64,000 nucleotides of DNA from assembly GCA_963920575.1 (NCBI GenBank), contig OY986971.1:14560492-14624491 (forward strand), written 5' to 3'. Shown here piece by piece: positions 55,726 to 64,000 of this stretch (positions are counted from its first letter, which is position 1; each line of letters begins with the position of its first letter). The DNA is from Narthecium ossifragum. Its lineage: Eukaryota; Streptophyta; Magnoliopsida; Dioscoreales; Nartheciaceae. The notes below the pieces were generated by a model. That model did not search any database. It was not told the DNA's origin and saw only the letters and a program-made list of their open reading frames with translations. The position numbers and the translations under genes are program-made.

Positions 55726-56610
55726 CTAATGTCCGGGTTTCCTACACTCATAGCAAATAATTTTGTTAAAATAAGATGACGAGTTTGCTTTATCACCTTG
55801 AAGTTTCAATATCTTTTTAATTCTCCTTGTGATATTTTGCATCTCCTCATCATCATCTTCACCGCTTAAGTCAAATGAATCTTTGTATGTGGACTTGAGG
55901 GCAATGGTTTTCTTTTTCTTCCTTTCTTCATCATTTCTCCTCTCCAAGTTTATCTCATATGTCATGAGAGAACCCATGAGCTTATCAAGGGACAGCTTGG
56001 TTAAATCTTTGGCCTCTTCGATTGCTGACACCTTGGCATCCCATGTCTTAGGTAGACACATAAGGACCTTTCTTACCATCTCATCATTAGTATAGCTTTT
56101 ACCAAGAGAATCAAGAACATTAATAATATTGGTAAAGCGAGAAAACAATTCATTTATATTCTGATCATCCTTCATAGAAAATAACTCATAATCATTAACA
56201 AGCATTCTAATCTTAGACTCCTTGACTCGACTAGTTCCTTCTTGAATTATCTCAAGCTTATCCCATATTTCCTTAGCCGATTTACAAGCTGAAATTCTAT
56301 TGCATTCATTTGGGCTAAGGGCACAAAATAGAAAGTTTTTAGCTTTGACATTGACTTGCAAATTTTTTAAATCGGCACGGGTGAGCTCACTCTTAGGCTT
56401 AGGCACTTCCTTTCCTTCATGAATTTTGGTTGAAATAGTTGGACTATCCTCAATAACCATCCATGCTTCATAATTCATGAATTTGATAAATATCTCCATT
56501 CTATTCTTCCAATATGTATAGTTTGATCCATTGAAATAGGGTGGCTTATTGGTCGATTGTCCCTCTATATTTTCCATATTGATTTCGGATCCTCGAAGGG
56601 TTGTAACCAC
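55726..56610 (-). pseudogene. Copia B gag
   Basis: An open frame of 294 codons. The usual gag start is the Met at 56577 (MENIEGQSTNKPPYFNGSNY). UBN2-type gag: MEIFIKFMNYEAWMVIEDSP, SAKEIWDKLEIIQEG, MLVNDYELFSMKDDQNINE, EMVRKVLMCLPKTWDAKVSA and EAKDLTKLSLDKLMGSLMTY. It ends in the zinc knuckle CYECRKPGH, where a TAG replaces the next Tyr; KSDCPK follows in frame, so the knuckle is cut before its last Cys. Otherwise it is the most intact copia gag here. Confidence 0.9.
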
Positions 56611-56625
56611 TAAAATAGAGAGATA

Positions 56626-56637
56626 GCTCTGATACCA
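56626..56637 (-). promoter_or_regulatory. Copia B primer-binding site
   Basis: Minus strand TGGTATCAGAGC, complementary to the initiator Met tRNA 3' end, two bases after the LTR end. Confidence 0.88.
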
Positions 56638-56639
56638 AT

Positions 56640-59007
56640 TGAAGTTCTAAGAGGGGGTTGGTCTTAGGCCTTATAAAAGAAAATCAATTATGGAAACCTA
56701 GAGAGAAGGAGTCTAACAACCCATATGCTTGTAAATGAAATGAATGATAAACAAAACAAGTAAATAGAAAGATGAGATGAGAGTTAAGGGAGATTACACC
56801 AGAGTTTATAGTGGTTCGGCAAACCTTTCCTACGTCTACTTCACTCAAGGGCCTCGTTGAGGTTCCACTACTTGCAAAACCTTTTACAAGTTGTACACCA
56901 AGCTTCCGGGTGTGATACGAATTGATTCAACTCTACCAACTGGACCCACACCAAGAAGAGGACCCAAATGGGCTTACCCTCTTTCCTAGTTTGACTTGGA
57001 TTTCCCTAGTTCAAACTAGAGTATTTAATTAGGATTTATTATTAGTCTTTTATATTTAACTGAGTCCTCGTTGATTTTTGCTTATTAGGAATTAATTAAG
57101 AGTACTATTTGAATTAAGAAGTTATTTTTAGAAGTTGAGTTTGAGTATGGAAGCCTTATTACTAGCTAATTAAGCAAGGGGGTTTTTTAGTTGGATTAGG
57201 ATTCAGTCGAGTCTCTATAAAAAGACCTCAACATCTATCTATGATGATGGATGATCAAGGATGTGAGTTAGATGAATGAAGTAGAAAGTAGTTCAGGAGT
57301 AGCTTCTCATAGAGTAATGGCTTAATCCTCTAGCTAGGGTTATCTAGGGTTAGTTCTCCATCAGGAACTATCTAGAGGCTGAGTTCTCTTCCGCAAGAGT
57401 TCTCTTTAACTGATGTCCATCAATCCACCTTCTTCCTCGTCGGTCACCTTCTCCGCAGACGGCACCACCTCCACCGGTATTTCTCTCTCCACGCTACTTT
57501 CTCTCTCCACCACATCAGCACCCTTGCCCAGTCACCTGCCACGTCACCATCACTGTTCATTGTCCCCTACCTCTCGCTAGCCTCACCGTCCACCGCCGTT
57601 CTCTACTTCTCCGGCCGCCCCACTGCCACCCAAGTCCCCAATCCTCCTCCTCTTGGCACTACGACTCCGTCCAGCCCCTCCTCCGCCTCTGTCGTCTCCT
57701 CCGGCGTCTTCCCTCGGCAACCCGATCTTCGTCCCCATCGTCGTCAACCCGCGTCCGACCCTGATCTCACCCCCAAAACCCTGTAAAATCCTCATCGACC
57801 TCCCTAGACCTGATATCAAAGCTTCCCGACGTCCCTAGAGCCCTCGCCGTCGTCCCCGACGCCGATCTACCTCTAAACCCATTGCCGGCTATACTAGATC
57901 CTGTCGATCTAGCCCTTCCCCGGCCGATCCATTTCGGTGGATCTCGTCCCCATCGACCTACGACCCTTCTGCCAAAGTCTCTACCGCCGGTAACTTCTCC
58001 TTGCCGGCGATCCACTTCCGGCGATCCTCAACCGTCAGATCTGCCTTGACAGCTTTCACTAGTTGACTTGGTCAACCTGATCCCATCTAGTCAAATGAAC
58101 CCGGTCAACCTGATCCTATCTAGTCAATTGAACCCAGTCAACCTGATCCAGATCAACTCACACTTGACCCAATCAAGTCCTATTGCTATCAAGGTCAGCC
58201 AGATCTGAACCAGCTCAAGCCATACTTGATCCAGCTAGTCACATTCAGCCAATCAAGCCTGATCATACTCAATTCTGATCAATTGCAGTAGTAGAGACCC
58301 AATACGAGAGGATTACGAGTAGACCGCTCGTATGAGGGTGCTTGACGACCTTACAATCTCTCCAAGCTCTCTCTTGGATATCTCTCACAAAGTCTACTTC
58401 ACAACTTGAAGTAGTTTTACAAAGATTAAAGATCTCAAAAGAAGGCTAAAGCTTGTTACAATGTATACTAATATCTCCCTTAGTCTTCCACCAAGTTTGC
58501 TGCTTCTTTCCATATCTACTTGAGCTTGAGGGCCTCAAAACGTAGCTTCCAACGGCTACTTTGCATTTCTGCAACGGCTCTTTAACGGTTAGTTTCCTGA
58601 GTGGCGGTCAACCGTTGCATCGTCCGCCACATCGTCCGTCACGTTCTTCTTGAGCCACAGTTGATCCACCTATCGACCTTCAAGCTTCGTGGTCGACCGT
58701 CATATGGACCATCCCATTGTCTGTGAGCCTCTGTTGTGAAAACCGCTTCTCAGGGTCGATGCCTCGTTCGACCCTTGCTTCAACACATAAGGTCACATAG
58801 GCAACAATCGACCGGTCCATCGACCGTCACATCGTCCGTCGGCCAGACTCCACGGTCGATCCGTGCATCAACCGCCGCATCGATCGCGAATACAAAAACA
58901 TATAAATATTGAACATTATGATTTCCAAATTAAGGGATATAAATATAAAACCAATGTTTTATCATCAAACATATATTGACATCATCAAAACAATATTAGG
59001 ACTAACA
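56640..59007 (-). repeat. Copia B 5' LTR, interrupted by an L solo LTR
   Basis: Two pieces, 56640-56912 and 58341-59007, together about 940 bp, matching the 3' LTR. GGTCGAT pairs at 58600-58890, and cttctcagggtcgatgcc at about 58745. Confidence 0.9.
56913..58335 (+). repeat. L-family solo LTR (copy d) in the copia B LTR
   Basis: Perfect duplication GGGTG (56908-56912, 58336-58340). Starts TGATACGAATTGATTC and ends GACCGCTCGTATGA (last CA changed to GA). TATA ctctataaaaagacc at about 57216. A 32-bp near-tandem repeat (gtcaacctgatcc, tctagtcaa) lies at 58072-58150. GC-rich ORFs in 57480-58015 are compositional. Confidence 0.9.
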
Positions 59008-59022
59008 GAATGGGTCCTCACA

Positions 59023-61489
59023 ACCAAACATCCTTAAAAGAATTTCGTCTCGAAATTCAAGTAAGGGTAGGGCCGGAAGAAAAAGAACCAACTAGTCCTA
59101 GTGGCACAAACACACACAACAAAGGAAACTACCTGCTGGGTCAAACAGTCGGGGGAATTCCTGGTGCATGCGATCCTCTCGCTCCCACGTCAAGCTCTCT
59201 ACACTACCATGCCTCCATCTGATCATCACCAACGGTATCGATCTGCCCCTTGATGAGTGCATAAAAGTGCACTCTGAACAGCCTTATAACCATCTCAATT
59301 GCTAGATTTTTATCCTTAATCAACATCTTTATTACTATTTATATATATATATATATATATATGTTGCTTCACATAGTTGTTTGCAAAATGCAGGAAAAAG
59401 GAGCAAAGAAGCTGAAAAGATTACATGGATCAACTTGAAATATTAAACTGTACCTGCTCATGAAGAACCAGACGATGTACCATACACCTTTAGAAAGATC
59501 TTGAAGTCTAGTTTCGGGAGAATTTTACGGTTCGTGATTTGGAGCTGCATAGAGGAAGTTACAGTGTTTTTCGTACCAATGAGCAGGGCAGAATAGCAGA
59601 AGAAAGATGCAGGAAATAAAAGATCGATCTTCCTTAAATAAAAGATCGATCTCTTATGCATGCAGAGATGAAAAAGACTCACGGTCGACAGTGGCATCGA
59701 CCGTCAGCCTATGTCAAGAAAAATACTTCGCAGGGTCGATACGAAGATCGACCGTGAGCGAAAACAAGAAAGTTGGAATAAAAGATCGAACTTCTTTACT
59801 ATGAAGATCGATCCTTTGTGGGCGTCGTCAACAATTGATGAAAGAGATCGATCTCTTCCTTGAAAAAAGATCGATCGGAACCTGGGCGTGTTGGAAGGAA
59901 CCTAGTCTACGGAGAAAGAAGATCGATCATTTTCTTAAAGAGATCGATCTTAGTCGGGGCGAACCAGGTTACGAAAATTGAGAAAAGAAAGAAGATCGAT
60001 CTTTATCCTTAAGAAGATCGATCCTTTGTCGGACGACTTGAAAACGAACGGACCAGATTTAATCCAAAGGCTGAAGCAAAATTAGGGTTTCTTACCCCTA
60101 TTTAAGGAGGTCGTCCAAGACTTATGAGGGAGGTTAGCCAGCACTATTTGAGGAGTTTTTAAGGCCGGAAAGAGGGGAGAAGACCGCACGAAGATCTAGG
60201 GTTTTTCTTTCTTATCTTTCTTATGAATATCTTGGTTGTTTTTATGAACATGAGAGGCTAATCCCTTTGCTAAGGAACCGATGTAGCCTAACTGAATCAT
60301 TCTATGTTATTGGATCATGATTATTTATTCAGTTTATTTTCCTAGTTTCATTCATTATTATAACTGAGATCTTAAATACCTTTATCTGGCCAATAGAAGT
60401 ATTATAGATTGTTTTATGTGAGATTGGACGAGGGTTCATTCCTTAATCTTGCTGGATCTATGAATGAATGAGATTTAGTCGAAGCCGGGTTCAAGCTAAG
60501 ACACTTCTTGGTTCATAATTGTTCTTGAGCTTAATGGATTCTTGATTGACCCTTAGCTATGGGTTCATTAACTAGGGTTAATTGAGGGTAGTTGGTGAAG
60601 ACCACGATCGAACGGATCATTATACCGGAAGAACGAGCCCTTGGAATTAAACTGAGATCTTGATTGATTCAATGCATAGAATGAGGATGTTATGGTGAAA
60701 TCGGAACCTTAGTATTCATCCATCATATTTCCATCATTTTCTTATTTCGTTATTAGATCTTCTATTTTCGATACTTCATATTTCTTATTTTCCCTTTCTT
60801 ATTTTTTTCTTTTCTGTTCTTTAGCGTTTCACTCTAATAATCTTTACAAATCTCTGTGGGTACGATACTCGTCTTGCTACTATACTGATTGCACCGATTC
60901 GTATACTTGCGAGAAATAAAATTTATTCATCACCCCTCAGCACCTAATCTCGTCTATCCAGAATCTGTACTGGCTGCTCTATATAGGTGGCATCCTCCTC
61001 GACTATGATATCGTCGTGTCTGATTACGTGAGACGGATCTGGAATGTTCTTTCTCAGCATCGACAAGTGGAAGGTAGGATGGACAACTGACATGTGCGAG
61101 GGTAGAGCTAACTGGTAGGCGACGGCTCCAACGCGTCTGATAATCTCGAAAGGGCCCATGAACCTCGATTCTAGCTTGCCGTTGTTGCCAAATCTTATCG
61201 ATCCTCTGTGCGGAGACACCTTTAATAACACTCTTTCGCCAACAGCGAACTCTAGGAGTCATCTCCTGCGATTTGCGTAGTTCTTCTGCCTACTCTGTGT
61301 TGTCAAGAGTCTCTATCTGATCTGAGCTAACCAGTCTGATGACTGCCTGATGATATCTGGACGGGTAAGAGACGCCTCGCCAACCTCTATCCATCACACA
61401 TGGTCTACCGTACAACGCCTCGAAGGGTGCAAAACCCAACTTGGCCTGAAAGCTGTTGTTGTAGGCAAACTCCACCAGTGTAACGTGTT
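59023..61489 (-). pseudogene. Chromovirus integrase C-terminus and chromodomain region, split by LTR Z2
   Basis: From 61489 downward: HVTLVEFAYNNSFQAKLGFA and PFEALYGRPC (integrase), then frameshifts, then LLKVSPHRGSIRFGNNGKLE, RFMGPFEIIRRVGAVAYQL, HPTFHLSMLRKN and YIEQPVQILDRRD (GPY/F module and linker). After removing Z2 it continues at 59250 with RGRSIPLVMIRWRHGSVESL and TWEREDRMHQEFPRLF, the chromodomain-like end typical of Tekay/Del. Ends with the polypurine tract at about 59030. Confidence 0.88.
59251..60932 (+). repeat. Solo LTR Z2 (Athila-type) in the chromovirus
   Basis: TGATGAGTGCATAAAAGTGC to TTTATTCATCA; perfect duplication CCCCT (59246-59250, 60933-60937). Ends match Z1. The middle (59500-60060) matches X1 rather than Z1: ttacggttcgtgatttggag, AAAGATCGATCTTCC-type sites, cacggtcgacagtggcatcg and cttcgcagggtcgatacg. 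An (AT)n run is at 59339-59362. Confidence 0.94.
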
Positions 61490-63574
61490 TGTCGCGCCCT
61501 GACCCGCGTAGGCCCAACCGGGCCGGGCGACGGGAACCAGAACCTAACCTACCGCGGAAATTTGACGAGGTTTCCCTCTAACCATAGTGGTCTCCCTAGC
61601 AATTCATAATCATCCTGTATTATACAATCGATCACAAACCTCAAAGACTGAAACTGAATATATACAAATCCTCAACATGATAAAAGTTATATAAAATCTC
61701 TCCCGTAAAAGGCTAACTAAACAAAGGGTAGAACTGACGATCGCCGCATCTCAAGCACCGCCAGATGCCACCACATCACCCAACACCGCCCCGGTAGGGG
61801 CGACCGAAGAAGAGCTAGCGCTAGCACTTGCAAAACGCAGCCCGGGTAGTAGTATGCACTAAGCTCAGCAGTGACACTACACTACGACACTCACAAGGGA
61901 GGGAACACAACAGTGCCGCCCCCAAGTCTACCCTAGGTGTATACAAGGGTCCCATAACCCTACCGAAAGTCCGTGAACGCAGGCCCAAAACACTGAACAC
62001 TCACAACATGACACTGAACACTGTTTGACGGGCAAGGACACCGCTGGGTAGGCACTCCTCGATCCAAGAGTCAAGAACATCGGACTCCGGCTACACCTCA
62101 GATACAACTTGGAGTCGACACGACCTCTAAACATCAAACCACATGTATTCAGGTCATCTACCCCTATCATTGAGAAACGACTGAATACTACAAATCAAGT
62201 CTTGGACCAAGCTACCCACAACGGTCCTAGAGCTAGATCCGGACTACCCGAAAGCTCCGAATCAACGATCAACCCATCGCCAACGTTCTACACAGATGCA
62301 ACTAATGCACAAAGCAATGCATGCTATGAGCATACGCAGGAATATACAGATAAGGATGCATCAGTATGTGATTGTATATCAAACAAGGTCTGGGCAAGGC
62401 ACCCTGCCGGCCCGGGGTGGTGAACAGGTAAGTAAGGTCTAGTAGCTGCTACAGTGGTACCACCACCAACTGTCAGCAGTCCAGCACAACACCTGCATCG
62501 GGAAGCAGCCCCGCAAACAACAGCTCACAGATATCACAGATAAAGCCCTCGGCGCACGCCGGCATGCAAGGCTAGGGAATGCTGTAGGGCTACCCGCCCG
62601 TTTATTCTAAACATCCCTGGAGTCATCACTCCCCCGGTTCACCACTGCCCCTATTATAGGGCTAACATGCTTAAACATATGTACCAGATATAAAGCGGTA
62701 AGGGAAACCGTCATACAAAGCCCTGCGGGCAAAAGCCACTTGAAAAACACCCTTCAGCCTCTAAGAGATTGATCTCCCTTCCCAAGGGGATCGATTTTCT
62801 TAGTATTTGGGAGAAAACTCGTCCCTGTCAACCGAAGGAGATCGATCTTATCCACCAGAAGGATCGATCTTTTTCGTGACATAGAACCCGCCACCTCAGC
62901 CTAAGCAAGGATCGATCTCTCTCCAGCCGAGGGATCGATCCTACTCGGGCTCGGCATGACGCCCCCCAAGGGATCGATCTTCCCTCAAGGGAGATCGATC
63001 CGAATGGCTTCTCCGGCGACCGGACGGCGAGAAATACCGTTAGAAAATACAACCAAATCCCCCAAAACTCTGGGATCTGGTAGATCAAGAAACCACGAGT
63101 CCAAAACCTGTGAAATTATGGAAAACAAACATGTATTTTAACAGATCTAAGAAAAAGATCACAATCAAACCGGAAAAACTCCAAAAACCCGAAAGATTGT
63201 AGGTAGGATCCCTACCTATGCAATAGCAGCTTCAATCCAAGCTACTAGGCCTTAGATCTTCCTCAAACGAAGCCAAATCCAGCAAGAACACGGCTGAAAT
63301 CTCGGATTTTCCAAAAAAATCAAAAGAAAAGTTTTCATTCGTTTTATAGACGAAGGAACCGACGCAAGAGAGATCGATCTCTTTTGAGAAAGAGATCGAT
63401 CTTCCTTAGCAAATCGGGTTTGATTTTCTGGCATTAAGCGATCGATCTTGTAGCTAGGGAGAACGATCTCTTAGGTGTAGAAAGCTAGACTTGGGCTAAA
63501 ACTTAAGCCCAAGCCCGGATCTTTTGATCCCGGGTCCAACTAACCATTCTAGCCAAACATTTCCACAGACATGG
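61490..63574 (-). repeat. T-family LTR in the chromovirus integrase, interrupted at its 5' side
   Basis: Plus strand starts TGTCGCGCCCTGACCC and is collinear with 32159-34396 to ccaaacatttccacagacatgg, where another T LTR in opposite orientation begins. GATCGATC pairs at 62764-63005 and 63370-63470, including the palindrome AGAGATCGATCTCT at about 63370. The missing last about 230 bp and the target duplication (GTGTT expected) should lie beyond the window. Confidence 0.8.
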
Positions 63575-64000
63575 TGTGAGGACCTGTCCCTCTACCCCTG
63601 TGGCTCGCTGTAGACCGCAAGGGCAATTTGGTAAATTGCGCCTTGTTGGTTTGTTTCACACCCGCGTGTGCACATACTGGCCTTGTTTGCGTTAATGCTT
63701 GTTTAGAATGGCTAGTTGGACCCGGGATCGGAAGATCCCAGCTCGGGCGCGCGGAAGCTTGCCTTTGGGCAGCTGACGACCCTCGAGCGATCGATCGCTC
63801 GTTGGAGCGATCGGTCGGACTCGTGAGCGAGTCGGTGGTGGGGTCGAGCCAGGGTGCGAGCGATCGATCGCTCCTTAGAGCGACCGATCGGAATCGCGTC
63901 GGTGGCTTTTCTGCTTCGCGAGGACGGCCACCGCTGGCCGTCGCTCTCCTCTGTCAGAAGAGGGAAGACTTCCCCTCCCCTCCCCTAACTTTTTTCCCCT
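63575..64000 (+). repeat. T-family LTR, start of a further insertion
   Basis: Starts TGTGAGGACCTGTCCCTC, opposite in orientation to the T LTR it interrupts, and matches 25486 onward (aagggcaatttggtaaattgcg, gtttcacacccgcg). GATCGATC sites at 63787-63890 (AGCGATCGATCGCT). Runs off the window end. CATGG at 63570-63574 is the expected duplication. Confidence 0.85.

Larger units (their letters stand above)
53950..59007 (-). mobile_element. Copia element B, deletion derivative with both LTRs
   Basis: 3' LTR 53950-54876, internal 54877-56639, 5' LTR 56640-59007 (with L copy d inside). Flanks are GAACG and GAATG (one mismatch). The internal region has gag and short untranslated parts only; protease, integrase and RT are missing, so it is a non-autonomous deletion derivative. 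Polypurine tract (minus AAAAAGGGGGAGAT, about 54877-54890) and primer-binding site (56626-56637) are both well preserved. Confidence 0.92.
51237..59022 (-). repeat. Chromovirus 3' LTR (T family), interrupted by copia B
   Basis: Minus orientation starts TGTGAGGACCC (59022) and ends GGGGTATGACA (51237). Without copia B it is about 2.7 kb. Positions 52620-52980 hold at least eight GATCGATC sites with AAGA/TCTT-type flanks, including the 16-bp palindrome AGAAGATCGATCTTCT at about 52662. Minus-strand TATA at about 53665 (plus ctatttatagag). A gagagaaagagaag tract is at 53590-53660. Confidence 0.85.
51237..61489 (-). mobile_element. Ty3/gypsy chromovirus (Tekay/Del-like), minus strand, heavily nested
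   Basis: From the right on the minus strand: integrase C-terminal half, chromodomain-type region, polypurine tract (near 59024-59040) and 3' LTR (59022 down to 51237). Inserted later: solo LTR Z2 in the chromodomain region, copia B (itself with an L LTR) in the 3' LTR, and a T LTR in integrase at 61490. The 5' part lies beyond the window. The 5-bp TGAAA before 51237 should recur next to the 5' LTR. Confidence 0.85.

Noticed and set aside
57583..58015. Minus-strand Gly/Arg-rich ORFs in L copy d
   Set aside because: Compositional ORFs inside a solo LTR with no conserved frame in the other L copies.

Overview
This is flowering-plant nuclear DNA. The evidence is a spliced host gene with GT-AG introns, plant Ty3/gypsy (Athila-type and chromovirus) and Ty1/copia retrotransposons, PIF/Harbinger and Mutator-type DNA transposons, and captured plant gene pieces (phenylalanine ammonia-lyase, DUF630). 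A monocot is possible but not shown. The window is almost entirely stacked transposable elements around one host gene.

Layout. 1-4618: 3' half of an Athila-type element (RNase H, integrase, 3' UTR, LTR 'Z1'). 4619-7253: a small LTR with primer-binding site and a 5S-rRNA-like leader, a fragment of a chromovirus LTR family ('T'), and a 200-N assembly gap. 7716-13069: a PIF/Harbinger-type element holding a second Harbinger element with a broken transposase and a broken Myb/SANT gene. 13074-15615: a MITE with a solo LTR of family 'L' and a 6-copy tandem array. 15806-20449: the host gene, six exons, 245 codons, an IMPACT/YigZ (UPF0029) family protein with a solo L LTR in intron 3. 20450-24417: small MITEs and another L LTR. 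24427-28651: a Pack-MULE carrying a PAL 3' fragment and a DUF630 5' exon, split by a solo T LTR. 28661-31015: gypsy debris, an unidentified reading frame and a T LTR fragment. 31018-38128: copia element A, minus strand, carrying solo LTRs T and 'X1'. 38762-45763: deleted Athila element A. 45767-51236: Athila element C, split by solo LTR 'X2'. From 51237 on: a minus-strand chromovirus inside Athila C. Its 3' LTR holds copia element B, whose LTR holds an L LTR; its integrase holds solo LTR 'Z2' and a further T LTR, itself cut by another T LTR that runs off the window.

Most insertions are supported by 5-bp target duplications read directly: CCCCT, ATATA, ATGAA, ATCCT, CACCA and GGGTG are perfect; TCTTA/TCTTG and GAACG/GAATG have one mismatch. 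Every transposon reading frame examined is broken or incomplete. The host gene looks intact.

The most unusual signal is a short palindrome with a GATCGATC (or GGTCGAYC) core, often in closely spaced pairs. It recurs in LTRs of three unrelated retrotransposon lineages and inside the protein-coding linkers of an Athila element. The bases flanking the core differ from copy to copy but often stay self-complementary. The blocks carrying it also appear to have been exchanged between two Athila LTR families.
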